The notes: generated by a model not told the origin, from the letters alone. DNA of 64,000 bases from Streptomyces sp. NBC_01314 (GCF_041435215.1 NZ_CP108394.1:8308001-8372000); one strand, 5' to 3'; counted from the stretch's first letter, positions 8,154 through 16,334 are shown. Numbers and translations: made by a program.

Positions 8154-8881
8154 CGGAGCGCGTGGAGAGCATGTGGAACGGCGGGTCGGCGGACGGACCG
8201 GCACAGTCCGGCGGGAGCGGCCCGATCAAGGTCATGGTGGTCGACGACCACCCCATGTGGCGGGACGCCGTCGCCCGTGACCTGGCCGACGCCGGCTTCG
8301 ACGTGGTCGCGACGGCGGGCGACGGCGAGCAGGCGGTGCGGCGCGCCCGCGCCGCAGCTCCGGACGTCCTCGTCCTGGACCTGAACCTGCCCGCGAAGCC
8401 GGGGGTGCAGGTCTGCAAGGAACTGGTGGGCGCGAACCCGGCGTTGCGGGTGCTGGTCCTGTCGGCGAGCGGGGAGCACGCGGACGTACTGGAGGCGGTG
8501 AAGTCCGGCGCGACCGGCTACCTGCTGAAGTCCGCCTCGACCGAGGAGCTGACCGACGCCGTACGCCGCACCGCGGTCGGCGACCCCGTCTTCACCCCCG
8601 GCCTGGCGGGCCTGGTCCTCGGCGAGTACCGCCGCCTCGCCTCCGAGCCGGCCCCCGCGCCGGGCGCCGACGAGCCCAAGGCGCCGCAGCTCACCGACCG
8701 CGAGACCGAGGTGCTCCGGCTCGTCGCCAAGGGGCTGAGCTACAAGCAGATCGCCGAACGCCTCGTGATCTCGCACCGCACGGTCCAGAACCACGTCCAG
8801 AACACTCTCGGCAAGCTCCAGCTCCACAACCGGGTGGAACTGGTCCGCTATGCCATAGAGCGTGGTCTCGACGACGAGTAA
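8150..8881 (+). CDS. macR: NarL/LuxR-type response regulator, MacR type
   Basis: 243 residues. Receiver domain at about 26-145 with the acidic pair Asp32-Asp33, phospho-acceptor Asp77 (VLDLNLP) and conserved Lys127 (GYLLKSAS). A LuxR-type helix-turn-helix lies at about 178-238 (LTDRETEVLRLVAKGLSYKQ). GTG at 8150 overlaps the kinase stop, with GGAG 5 bases upstream. Cytoplasmic DNA-binding protein. S. coelicolor MacR is reported to bind TGAGTAC-N2-GTACTCA; a perfect copy occurs at 29601 and a related palindrome lies just downstream of this gene. Confidence 0.87.
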   Translation: MTERVESMWNGGSADGPAQSGGSGPIKVMVVDDHPMWRDAVARDLADAGFDVVATAGDGEQAVRRARAAAPDVLVLDLNLPAKPGVQVCKELVGANPALRVLVLSASGEHADVLEAVKSGATGYLLKSASTEELTDAVRRTAVGDPVFTPGLAGLVLGEYRRLASEPAPAPGADEPKAPQLTDRETEVLRLVAKGLSYKQIAERLVISHRTVQNHVQNTLGKLQLHNRVELVRYAIERGLDDE

Positions 8882-8908
8882 ACGCCACGAATCACCCCAT
8901 AGGGTGAA

Positions 8909-8938
8909 GGTGAGTTGATCAACTCCGCTCAACTCACC
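8909..8938. promoter_or_regulatory. palindromic element between macR and pfkA
   Basis: GGTGAGTTGA and TCAACTCACC form a perfect 10-bp inverted repeat, and the left arm also pairs with a middle copy TCAACTC to give the palindrome GAGTTGATCAACTC. The 16-mer at 8911 keeps the TGAGT-N6-ACTC ends of the MacR-type box. It may terminate macRS, be an operator for pfkA, or both. Confidence 0.45.
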
Positions 8939-9045
8939 CTCAATGGGCGGTAATTCGCCGGAATTGACCTTCCCGTTCATGTTGAAGTGACCTGGATCAC
9001 CTTTAGCGTGGCTTCACCAGGTAACTGCGGCGAAGGGACATTTCC

Positions 9046-10074
9046 ATGCGCGTCGGAGTACTCACCGGAGGCGGCGACTGCCCCGGGCTCAACGCCGTCA
9101 TCCGGGGCGTCGTCCGCAAGGGCGTGCAGGAGTACGGCTACGACTTCGTCGGCTTCCGGGACGGCTGGCGGGGTCCGCTCGAGAACGACACCGTCCGCCT
9201 CGACATCCCCGCCGTCCGCGGCATCCTGCCCCGCGGTGGCACCATCCTCGGTTCCTCACGCACCAACCCGCTCAAGCAGGAGAACGGCATCCGCCGTATC
9301 AAGGACAACCTCGCCAAGCAGGAGGTCGAGGCGCTCATCGCCATCGGCGGCGAGGACACGCTCGGTGTGGCCGCGCGACTGTCGGACGAGTACGGCGTGC
9401 CGTGCGTGGGCGTCCCGAAGACGATCGACAACGACCTCTCGGCCACGGACTACACCTTCGGCTTCGACACGGCGGTCGGCATCGCGACGGAGGCCATCGA
9501 CCGCCTCCACACCACCGCCGAGTCCCATATGCGGGTCCTCGTCGTCGAGGTGATGGGCCGTCACGCCGGCTGGATCGCCATCCACTCCGGCCTGGCCGGC
9601 GGTGCCAATGTCATCCTCATCCCCGAACAGCGCTTCGACGTCGACAAGGTGTGCGCCTGGGTGACGTCCCGCTTCAAGGCGTCGTACGCGCCGATCGTGG
9701 TCGTCGCGGAGGGAGCCATGCCGAAGGACGGCCAGATGGTCCTCAAGGACGGTTCGCTCGACTCCTTCGGCCACGTCCGCCTCTCCGGGGTCGGCGAATG
9801 GCTGTCCAAGGAGATCGAGAGGCGTACGGGCAAGGAGGCCCGTACGACCGTCCTCGGCCACGTCCAGCGCGGCGGCACCCCCTCCGCCTTCGACCGCTGG
9901 CTCGCCACCCGCTTCGGCCTCCACGCGATCGACGCCGTGCGTGACCGGGACTTCGGCAAGATGGTCGCCCTCCGCGGCACGGACATCATCCGCGTCCCCA
10001 TCGCCGACGCGACGGCCAAGCTGAAGACGGTCGACCCCGAGCTGTACGACGAAATCAGCGTCTTCTTCGGCTGA
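9046..10074 (+). CDS. pfkA: 6-phosphofructokinase, group with PPi-type signature
   Basis: 342 residues. Phosphorylates fructose 6-phosphate in glycolysis. Visible motifs: GGGDCPGLN at 8-16, GGEDT at 101-105, PKTIDND at 124-130 with catalytic Asp128, and MGRHAGW further on. Asp104 and Lys125 are the residues normally linked with pyrophosphate-dependent enzymes (ATP enzymes usually have Gly at both). The characterised S. coelicolor enzyme is nevertheless, as I recall, ATP-dependent, so the phosphoryl donor is not certain from sequence. Monocistronic, ending at the hairpin at 10165. Confidence 0.92.
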   Translation: MRVGVLTGGGDCPGLNAVIRGVVRKGVQEYGYDFVGFRDGWRGPLENDTVRLDIPAVRGILPRGGTILGSSRTNPLKQENGIRRIKDNLAKQEVEALIAIGGEDTLGVAARLSDEYGVPCVGVPKTIDNDLSATDYTFGFDTAVGIATEAIDRLHTTAESHMRVLVVEVMGRHAGWIAIHSGLAGGANVILIPEQRFDVDKVCAWVTSRFKASYAPIVVVAEGAMPKDGQMVLKDGSLDSFGHVRLSGVGEWLSKEIERRTGKEARTTVLGHVQRGGTPSAFDRWLATRFGLHAIDAVRDRDFGKMVALRGTDIIRVPIADATAKLKTVDPELYDEISVFFG

Positions 10075-10164
10075 GCCCGCCGCGGCATGGCGTGGAGGGT
10101 GGGGTGCGTCGGCGGGTGCGGGTGCGGGTGGTGTGTGGTTGCTCGCGCAGTTCCCCGCGCCCCT

Positions 10165-10194
10165 GAAAAGCAGGGGCTGCGGCCCCTGCTTTTC
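10165..10194 (+). terminator. terminator between pfkA and convergent trpEG
   Basis: Perfect 13-bp inverted repeat GAAAAGCAGGGGC / GCCCCTGCTTTTC with a short loop, flanked by T-rich sequence (GCTTTT), usable in both directions. It is embedded in the common Streptomyces intergenic motif GCGCAGTTCCCCGCGCCCC, which I recall as dispersed in many genomes. Confidence 0.75.
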
Positions 10195-10264
10195 GCTTTT
10201 GGGGCAGCGCCCCTGGGGATGCCCCTGGGGAGGGGACGGGTAGGGGCGGCGGGGGCGAGGAACC

Positions 10265-12127
10265 CTAGAGCGCGCGCAGGGACTGAACCCCCGCCACCAA
10301 CTCACGCACCACCGACACCCCGTCCAACGTCAGCACGGACTCCGGATGGAACTGCACCCCCGCGAATCCGGCCCCCCGCAGCGCATGCACCTCCCCACTC
10401 ACGGTGCGGCTGACCTCGACCCCACGCGCCGCCAGTTCTGCCGCCGCCTCGTCATCGCAGTACGCCACGAAGCTGTTGTAGAACCCGACCGTCTCCTCCC
10501 GCCCGAACAGATCGATCCCGGTCTGCGCCCCCTGGTACGGCACCTCCTTCCGCACGATCCCCAGCCCCAACTCCGCCGCGATCAGCTCATGCCCGAGACA
10601 CACCCCCAGCACCCCGTACCGATGCCCCCGCACGACCTCGGCGGTCAGCGACCGCAGGAACCGCATCTTCGGGTCGTCGAGATCCCCCGGATCCCCGGGC
10701 CCGGGCCCCAGCACCACCACGCCCTCATGCGCGCGCACGACCTCCCGCAGCCCCGGCTCGTCGTACCGCCGTACCGACACCTCCAGCCCCGACGACCGCA
10801 GCAGATGCGCGAGCATCGCGGTGAACGTGTCCTCGGCGTCCACCACGAGCGCGTGCCCGGTGAGCTCGGCCGTCCGCTCCCGCATCCGCAGCCAGAACGG
10901 CGCCAGTGAGGCGCGCCGCCCGTCCAGGGCCGCCCGCACCCGAGGGTCCTCCGCCAACTGCGGCCGCACCCGCTCCCGCCCCGCCCGACCGGCCCGTACG
11001 CCCAGCGCCGCCAGCACCCCCGCCGCCTTCGCGTGCGTCTCGGCGACCTCGCCCGCCGGATCCGAACCCCGGACGAGCGTGGCCCCCACCGGCACCTTCA
11101 GCCGCCCGTCCGCCGCGATGTCGGCGGTACGGATCAGAATCGGCGAGTCGAGGGTCTGCGCGCCCCCGGAATCCCGCCCCACCAGCGCCAACGCTCCCGC
11201 GTAGTACCCGCGCCCGCCCACCTCGTGCCGTTCGATCACCCGGCACGCGTTCTGCACCGGCGACCCGGTGACCGTGGCGGCGAACATCGTCTCTCTCAGC
11301 ACCTCCCGCACATCCAGGGAGGACCGCCCGCGCAGCTCGTACTCGGTGTGCGCGAGGTGCGCCATCTCCTTCAGCCGGGGCCCGACCACGACCCCGCCCA
11401 TGTCCCCGACCGTGCACATCATCTTGAGTTCCTCGTCGACGACCATCGAGAGCTCCTCGATCTCCTTGCCGTCGGCGAGGAAGGCCAGCAGGTCCTCCGG
11501 CGTCGGCCCCTCGGCCGGATAGCGGTAGGTCCCGCTGATCGGGTTCATCACGACCGTCCCGCCGGACATCCGGACGTGCACCTCCGGGCTGGCACCCACG
11601 AGCGTGCGCTCACCGGTGTGCACCACGAACGTCCAGTACGCGCCCCGCTCGCCCTCCAGCAGGCGCCGGAACAGCGCGAGCGCGTCGGCGCGGCCGAAGC
11701 CAGGGACGGTGCCCTCGTACGTCCGCCGGATCACGAAGTTCGCGCCCTCGCCCCGCCCGATCTCCTCGCGCAGCACCCGGCCGACGATCTCCGCGTACTC
11801 CTCGTCGTCCACGTCGAAGCCCCCGCCCTCGACCCGGACGTCATGCGCGGGCAGCTCCGCGAGGACCCGCTCCAGCGGCAGCCCGTACGACTCCTCCGGC
11901 ACCAGCACCGACAGGGGCGTCCCGTCGTCACGGACGTCGAAGCCGCGTTCGCGGATCTGCCGGAAGGGCACGAGCGCCAGCCCCTCCTCGGGGATGTCGG
12001 CGAGCCGCTCGCACGTGGTCACCGGGCCGATGAGCAGCTCCACCGTGTCGTGGTCGTGGAGGCCGGGTGTGCGGCGGCGCAGCAGGGCGAACGGGCGGTC
12101 GTCGGACAGCAGCCGGGTCAGGTCCAT
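10265..12127 (-). CDS. trpE: anthranilate synthase, fused TrpE-TrpG
   Basis: 620 residues joining both subunits. The N-terminal two thirds (to about 400) is the chorismate-binding TrpE part (NPISGTYRYP, ETMFAATVTGSPVQNA, YYAGALALV). The C-terminal third (about 425-615) is a class I glutamine amidotransferase with GPGPGDPGD, the nucleophile in GVCLGHE and the His-Glu pair in VQFHPES. It makes anthranilate from chorismate and glutamine. This fused form is seen in actinomycetes and resembles PhzE, but the Trp-codon leader upstream argues for tryptophan supply. Convergent to pfkA. Confidence 0.92.
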   Translation of the reverse strand: MDLTRLLSDDRPFALLRRRTPGLHDHDTVELLIGPVTTCERLADIPEEGLALVPFRQIRERGFDVRDDGTPLSVLVPEESYGLPLERVLAELPAHDVRVEGGGFDVDDEEYAEIVGRVLREEIGRGEGANFVIRRTYEGTVPGFGRADALALFRRLLEGERGAYWTFVVHTGERTLVGASPEVHVRMSGGTVVMNPISGTYRYPAEGPTPEDLLAFLADGKEIEELSMVVDEELKMMCTVGDMGGVVVGPRLKEMAHLAHTEYELRGRSSLDVREVLRETMFAATVTGSPVQNACRVIERHEVGGRGYYAGALALVGRDSGGAQTLDSPILIRTADIAADGRLKVPVGATLVRGSDPAGEVAETHAKAAGVLAALGVRAGRAGRERVRPQLAEDPRVRAALDGRRASLAPFWLRMRERTAELTGHALVVDAEDTFTAMLAHLLRSSGLEVSVRRYDEPGLREVVRAHEGVVVLGPGPGDPGDLDDPKMRFLRSLTAEVVRGHRYGVLGVCLGHELIAAELGLGIVRKEVPYQGAQTGIDLFGREETVGFYNSFVAYCDDEAAAELAARGVEVSRTVSGEVHALRGAGFAGVQFHPESVLTLDGVSVVRELVAGVQSLRAL

Positions 12128-12197
12128 GGGTTCCTCTTCCCTGGGGGATCACGGTCGTCGCGGTGATCGGGGAGGAGCGGCCGGGCCCTGGAAACAC

Positions 12198-12224
12198 CGA
12201 AGGCCGCCCCTCGGGCGGCCTTCG
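12198..12224 (-). terminator. trp attenuator terminator
   Basis: Perfect 12-bp stem CGAAGGCCGCCC / GGGCGGCCTTCG with a 3-base loop, 21 bases beyond the leader-peptide stop and 70 bases before the trpEG start. Its place between a Trp-rich leader ORF and the structural gene marks it as the attenuator. Confidence 0.8.
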
Positions 12225-12245
12225 CGAAGTCTTGCGTACGCGCAG

Positions 12246-12302
12246 TCAGTGGGCCGCCGGATGAGCGGTCCACCACCAGTTCTGGATCGAGTGCGCGAAC
12301 AT
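12246..12302 (-). CDS. trpL: trp operon leader peptide (three consecutive Trp codons)
   Basis: An 18-codon ORF, MFAHSIQNWWWTAHPAAH, with ATG at 12302-12300 and TGA at 12248-12246. TAAGGTG lies 7 bases upstream as ribosome binding site. Three TGG codons in a row at positions 9-11 are very unlikely by chance ahead of an anthranilate synthase gene. When Trp-tRNA is scarce the ribosome should stall here and disfavour the terminator at 12198; when it is plentiful transcription should stop. Confidence 0.85.
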   Translation of the reverse strand: MFAHSIQNWWWTAHPAAH

Positions 12303-12384
12303 GCGCGGCACCTTACCGGACATCTCCCGTGAACTCACGTGATCCTGTCGGAGGTTCTCCTTATGATCACTCTCGGTTCGATCT

Positions 12385-12414
12385 TTGACATGTTCTAGTC
12401 GATTTGCGGATACG
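12385..12414 (+). promoter_or_regulatory. promoter of the secreted-protein gene
   Basis: A consensus -35 TTGACA at 12385-12390 and GATACG at 12409-12414 are 18 bases apart, with the GTG start 11 bases after the -10. The -10 is imperfect. Confidence 0.45.
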
Positions 12415-12425
12415 GAAGGGCGAGT

Positions 12426-13964
12426 GTGTCACTCATACGGAGAATGAGGCCCCTGGCCTTCGTCGCGGCGGCGGCCGCCCTGCTCGCCGGGCTCACCGGA
12501 CAACCCGCGGCGGCCGCGGACGAGCCGGTGGTGACGAAGCTGACGCTCAGCGGCGACAGGTTCAAGATGACCGACACGAGCACCGTGTCGGCCGCGACCA
12601 CCCTCGACGGCAAGCTGGCCGACGCCGACCTCGCGGACGTCGTCACCACCAACTACACGACGGACTCCTCCGGGGCGACCGACCCCTGGATGAACCTGCG
12701 CACCATGCGCGCGTGCGCCGGCGACGAGACGAAGGCCCTGCCGCCGGTGAACAGGAAGGTCGCCTGGTGCTGGTCCTCGGCGCACGGCGACGACACCACT
12801 CCGCGCTGGTGGCCGCAGGGCATGAGCAGCACCGGCACCGCCGACGGAGCCGACGGCGCCATCCAGGACAAACGCGTCACGGCGGTCGCCTGGCACTACG
12901 AGACGTTCAAGACCAACGCGGCCGGCGACTACGAGGCCAACGACAAGTGCAAGACGAACAACCTGCTCAAGCTCACCCTCATCGACCGTGACACCAAGAA
13001 GTACCGCCACATCCTGCTCGCCGAGCCGACGGAGGGCGGCGCGGACTTCAAGTTCGTCACCGGCCACGGCGGCGGCCTTGTCTGGTACGGCAACTACCTC
13101 TACGTCACGGACACCTCCAACGGCATCCGCGTCTTCGACATCAACAAGCTCGGCAAGGTCGACACCTACGGCTCCGGCCTCAACTCCTACGGCATCGACA
13201 GCTCCGGAAAGTCCAGCGCCTGCGGCTACCCGTACGTGCTGCCGCAGGTCCACTACTACAAGCAGGCCTCCCCGCCGCCCTCCGGCGCGTGCGACGCGGA
13301 CGCCGTGAACGGCACGCCCGACGCCGACTCCCTGTGCTACTCCTGGCTCTCCCTCGACAAGTCCGGGGGCAGCCCGTACAAGCTGGTCACCGGCGAGTGG
13401 TTCGGCAGCGCCGCGGGCGGCCGGGTGGTGCGCTACCAGCTCAATCCGACGAGCGCCTCGACCTATCCCGGGCTGCTGAACATGTCCGGCGGCAAGACCG
13501 TGATCCAGGACGCCTACGCCGCGTCCCGCTATGTGGGACTGCAGGGCGGCATGACCTGGACCGACAGCACCGGACTGCTGAACTTCGCCTTCCACAAGGG
13601 CTGCGCCCTCCAGCCCGCCGTGTTCTCGCGCACCTGGGTGGGCGACACCCGGGCCACCACCGCGTGCAACCGCACGGTCGGCGACACGGTGTACGCCAAC
13701 GGGAACTGGGCGGTGGGCACACCCCAGGCCCTGAGCTACTGGCCGAAGCTCGGCGCGGACCAGGTGGAGGAGCTGTGGGGGCTGACGGAACACATCTGCC
13801 CCGGTACGAGCCTGCGCACGAGCTACCCCCACGAGTTCAAGGCCGTCGAGGAGCCGGACGAGAAGAAGAACGCCTGTGACGGCTACGACAACGCCGCCAA
13901 CCTCTCGCTGCGCACGGTCTTCGCCGTGGGCTTCGACGACAGCGCGGTCATGAACCTGCACTGA
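12426..13964 (+). CDS. secreted protein of unknown function
   Basis: 512 residues. A Sec-type signal peptide is clear: basic start SLIRRMR, hydrophobic core to about residue 27, and an Ala-rich cleavage region (QPAAAADEP) near residue 32. The mature protein is rich in Trp, Tyr, Gly and paired Cys (for example CWSSAHGDD, CKTNN, CGYPY, CYSW), suggesting disulfides. Motifs such as GNYLYVTDTSNGIRVFDI look like a beta-propeller blade. I do not recognise an enzyme motif. GTG at 12426 follows GGAAGG at a spacing of 7. It lies between trpEG and DAHP synthase, with its own terminator at 13988. Confidence 0.8.
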   Translation: MSLIRRMRPLAFVAAAAALLAGLTGQPAAAADEPVVTKLTLSGDRFKMTDTSTVSAATTLDGKLADADLADVVTTNYTTDSSGATDPWMNLRTMRACAGDETKALPPVNRKVAWCWSSAHGDDTTPRWWPQGMSSTGTADGADGAIQDKRVTAVAWHYETFKTNAAGDYEANDKCKTNNLLKLTLIDRDTKKYRHILLAEPTEGGADFKFVTGHGGGLVWYGNYLYVTDTSNGIRVFDINKLGKVDTYGSGLNSYGIDSSGKSSACGYPYVLPQVHYYKQASPPPSGACDADAVNGTPDADSLCYSWLSLDKSGGSPYKLVTGEWFGSAAGGRVVRYQLNPTSASTYPGLLNMSGGKTVIQDAYAASRYVGLQGGMTWTDSTGLLNFAFHKGCALQPAVFSRTWVGDTRATTACNRTVGDTVYANGNWAVGTPQALSYWPKLGADQVEELWGLTEHICPGTSLRTSYPHEFKAVEEPDEKKNACDGYDNAANLSLRTVFAVGFDDSAVMNLH

Positions 13965-13987
13965 CGCGGGCCCCACGCCGGCGACCC

Positions 13988-14020
13988 GACGAACCCCGCT
14001 CCGATCGAGCGGGGTTCGTC
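13988..14020 (+). terminator. terminator after the secreted-protein gene
   Basis: Perfect 14-bp stem GACGAACCCCGCTC / GAGCGGGGTTCGTC with a 5-base loop, 23 bases after the stop codon, followed by TCACTT. Confidence 0.8.
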
Positions 14021-14061
14021 TCACTTGATGAGCAATGGGATGGACGCCCGACACGACCCCG

Positions 14062-14074
14062 TAATGTGGACGTC
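14062..14074 (+). promoter_or_regulatory. -10 element of a leaderless promoter for DAHP synthase
   Basis: TAATGT at 14062-14067 ends 7 bases before the GTG at 14075, the spacing expected when transcription starts at the start codon. No Shine-Dalgarno sequence is present. Confidence 0.45.
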
Positions 14075-15424
14075 GTGACCGTGAACGCTAAGTCCAGCGC
14101 GAGCGCTGGCAACACCTGGCGAGACCTGCCCGCGGCGCAGCAGCCCGAGTACCCCGACACCGAGGCTCTGCGCGCAGTCGTTGCGGAGCTCGAGTCGTAT
14201 CCGCCGCTCGTCTTCGCGGGCGAGTGCGACCAGCTGCGCGCCCGGATGGCTTCCGTCGCCAAGGGAGAGGCGTTCCTCCTCCAGGGCGGCGACTGCGCCG
14301 AGGCCTTCGACGCCGTGTCGGCCGACCACATCCGCAACAAGCTGAAGACGCTGCTCCAGATGGGCGCCGTCCTCACGTACGCGGCCTCCGTGCCGGTCGT
14401 GAAGGTCGGCCGTATCGCCGGGCAGTACTCCAAGCCGCGCTCCAAGGGCACCGAGACCCGCGACGGCGTGACCCTGCCGACCTACCGCGGCGACTCGGTC
14501 AACGGCTTCGACTTCGACGAGGCGTCCCGCATCCCGGACCCCGAGCGCCTGAAGCGGATGTACAACGCCTCCGCCTCCACGCTCAACCTGGTCCGCGCCT
14601 TCACCACCGGCGGCTACGCCGACCTGCGCCAGGTGCATGCCTGGAACCAGGACTTCGTGAAGTCGTCCCCGTCCGGCCAGCGCTACGAGCAGCTCGCCCG
14701 CGAGATCGACCAGGCGCTGAACTTCATGCACGCCTGCGGGGCCGACCCGGAGGAGTTCCGCACCGTCGAGTTCTTCTCCTCGCACGAGGCGCTGCTGCTC
14801 GACTACGAGTCGGCGCTGACCCGCGTGGACTCGCGCACGGGGCACCTGTACGACGTGTCGGCGCACATGGTGTGGATCGGTGAGCGCACCCGCCAGCTGG
14901 ACCACGCGCACATCGAGTTCGCCTCGCAGATCCGCAACCCGATCGGGATCAAGCTCGGCCCGACGACCACGGCCGAGGAGGCGCTGCAGTACATCGAGCG
15001 CCTCGACCCGGACCGCGAGCCCGGCCGGCTCACCTTCATCGTGCGCATGGGCGCGGACAAGGTCCGCGACAAGCTGCCCGAGCTGGTCGAGAAGGTCACC
15101 GCCTCCGGCGCGACCGTCGCGTGGATCACCGACCCGATGCACGGCAACACCTACGAGGCGGCCTCCGGCCACAAGACCCGCCGCTTCGACGACGTACTCG
15201 ACGAGGTCAAGGGCTTCTTCGAGGTCCACAAGGGCCTCGGCACCCACCCGGGCGGCATCCACGTGGAGCTGACCGGCGACGACGTCACCGAGTGCGTGGG
15301 CGGCGGCGACGAGATCTTCGTCGACGACCTGCACCAGCGCTACGAGACCGCCTGCGACCCCCGGCTCAACCGCAGCCAGTCCCTGGACCTGGCGTTCCTC
15401 GTCGCGGAGCTGTACCGGGACTAG
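14075..15424 (+). CDS. aroH: class II 3-deoxy-D-arabino-heptulosonate-7-phosphate (DAHP) synthase
   Basis: 449 residues, the usual size for the plant/actinobacterial AroA-II type. First step of the shikimate pathway: condenses phosphoenolpyruvate and erythrose 4-phosphate. Diagnostic stretches include RDLPAAQQPEYPD near the start, the metal-binding Cys in LLQGGDCAEAF, VVKVGRIAGQYSKPRS, the SSHEALLLDYE segment and the C-terminal GGDEIFVDDLHQRYETACDP. GTG at 14075 is preferred over the upstream GTG at 14066 because of the -10 box. Its product feeds chorismate, the substrate of the neighbouring anthranilate synthase. A class II enzyme (AroG, Rv2178c) sits in the equivalent M. tuberculosis region. 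Confidence 0.95.
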   Translation: MTVNAKSSASAGNTWRDLPAAQQPEYPDTEALRAVVAELESYPPLVFAGECDQLRARMASVAKGEAFLLQGGDCAEAFDAVSADHIRNKLKTLLQMGAVLTYAASVPVVKVGRIAGQYSKPRSKGTETRDGVTLPTYRGDSVNGFDFDEASRIPDPERLKRMYNASASTLNLVRAFTTGGYADLRQVHAWNQDFVKSSPSGQRYEQLAREIDQALNFMHACGADPEEFRTVEFFSSHEALLLDYESALTRVDSRTGHLYDVSAHMVWIGERTRQLDHAHIEFASQIRNPIGIKLGPTTTAEEALQYIERLDPDREPGRLTFIVRMGADKVRDKLPELVEKVTASGATVAWITDPMHGNTYEAASGHKTRRFDDVLDEVKGFFEVHKGLGTHPGGIHVELTGDDVTECVGGGDEIFVDDLHQRYETACDPRLNRSQSLDLAFLVAELYRD

Positions 15425-15465
15425 TAGCAGATCAGCAGTGGGTGCGCCTGTTACAGGGGCATGAG

Positions 15466-15499
15466 GTGGGGCGCGGATCACAGACGATCCGCGCCCCAC
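15466..15499 (+). terminator. terminator after DAHP synthase
   Basis: Perfect 14-bp stem GTGGGGCGCGGATC / GATCCGCGCCCCAC with a 6-base loop and a trailing TCCACTTTT. Confidence 0.85.
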
Positions 15500-15532
15500 T
15501 CCACTTTTGCGGTTCCGGCCTGCCGGGTAAGG

Positions 15533-15551
15533 TTAGGTTAGCCTCACCGAT
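15533..15551 (+). promoter_or_regulatory. iron box (DmdR1/IdeR-type) upstream of bfd
   Basis: TTAGGTTAGCCTCACCGAT matches the actinobacterial iron-box consensus TTAGGTTAGGCTCACCTAA at 16 of 19 positions and lies 45 bases before the bfd start. The ferric repressor DmdR1 would hold bfd off when iron is plentiful. Confidence 0.75.
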
Positions 15552-15596
15552 CATCGGGGTGGCGCCAGCAATCGACCCCGGCGGGAGGTGGACCGC

Positions 15597-15830
15597 GTGT
15601 ACGTCTGCAGTTGCTTCGGCGTCACCGAGCAGCAGGTCAAGAAGCACGCGGCGGACGGCGCCTGCACGCCTCGCCAGATCGCGTCGGCCTGCAAGGCGGG
15701 CACGGACTGCGGTTCATGCGTACGCCGGATCCAGGCGATCCTGGGCAGGGGCGCGTGCCCGTCCCGTGACCTGGCCGACCGGACGCAGCGGGTGCTCTCC
15801 GACTTCGACGAACTCGAGGAAGCCGCGTAG
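15597..15830 (+). CDS. bfd: bacterioferritin-associated ferredoxin ([2Fe-2S])
   Basis: 77 residues. Cys4, Cys6, Cys38 and Cys41 (VCSCFGVT and TDCGSC) are the [2Fe-2S] ligands of the Bfd/BFD-like domain. Bfd passes electrons to the heme of bacterioferritin so that stored iron is reduced and released. GTG at 15597 is chosen because the Cys motif must begin directly after it and GGGAGG lies upstream. The convergent bacterioferritin gene is 24 bases away and an iron box precedes the gene, which fits release of iron during starvation. Confidence 0.92.
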   Translation: MYVCSCFGVTEQQVKKHAADGACTPRQIASACKAGTDCGSCVRRIQAILGRGACPSRDLADRTQRVLSDFDELEEAA

Positions 15831-15854
15831 CCCTGAAGGTGGCCCTGCGTGGGC

Positions 15855-16334
15855 TCAGCTCTCCGGCTGCTCGATCAGCTGCGCGATGTACAGCGCGTCG
15901 CCGAGCTTCTCCAGCAGTTCCAGCTGGGTGTCGAGGTAGTCGATGTGGTGCTCCTCGTCCGCGAGGATCGACTCGAAGATGTTCGCCGAGGTGATGTCAC
16001 CCTTGTTGCGCATCACCTCGATGCCGCGCTTGAGGCGGTCGATCGCCTCGACCTCGACCTGCCGGTCGGCCTCGAACATCTCCTTGACCGTCTGGCCCAC
16101 CCGGACGTGGAACAGTCGCTGGTAGTTCGGCAGCCCGTCCAGGAACAGGATCCGGTCGGTGAGCACCTCCGCGTGCTTCATCTCGTCGAACGACTCGTGA
16201 CGCGTGTACTTCGCGAGCTTCGTCCAGCCGAAGTTCTCCTGCATCTTCGCGTGCAGGAAGTACTGGTTGATCGCGGTGAGCTCCGCGGTCAGCTGCTCGT
16301 TGAGGAATTCGAGGACCTCGGGGTCGCCCTGCAT
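15855..16334 (-). CDS. bfr: bacterioferritin
   Basis: 159 residues, the standard length. Forms a 24-subunit iron-storage shell. All dinuclear-site ligands are present at the canonical numbers: Glu18, Glu51, His54, Glu94, Glu127 and His130; Met52 is the heme ligand (FDEMKHAE). AAGGAG precedes the ATG at a spacing of 8. Convergent with bfd. About 75-110 bases upstream lie two direct repeats that may bind a regulator. Confidence 0.97.
   Translation of the reverse strand: MQGDPEVLEFLNEQLTAELTAINQYFLHAKMQENFGWTKLAKYTRHESFDEMKHAEVLTDRILFLDGLPNYQRLFHVRVGQTVKEMFEADRQVEVEAIDRLKRGIEVMRNKGDITSANIFESILADEEHHIDYLDTQLELLEKLGDALYIAQLIEQPES

Noticed and set aside
10265..12127. Phenazine biosynthesis PhzE
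   Set aside because: Same fused layout, but no other phenazine genes are nearby and the Trp leader attenuator points to tryptophan supply.
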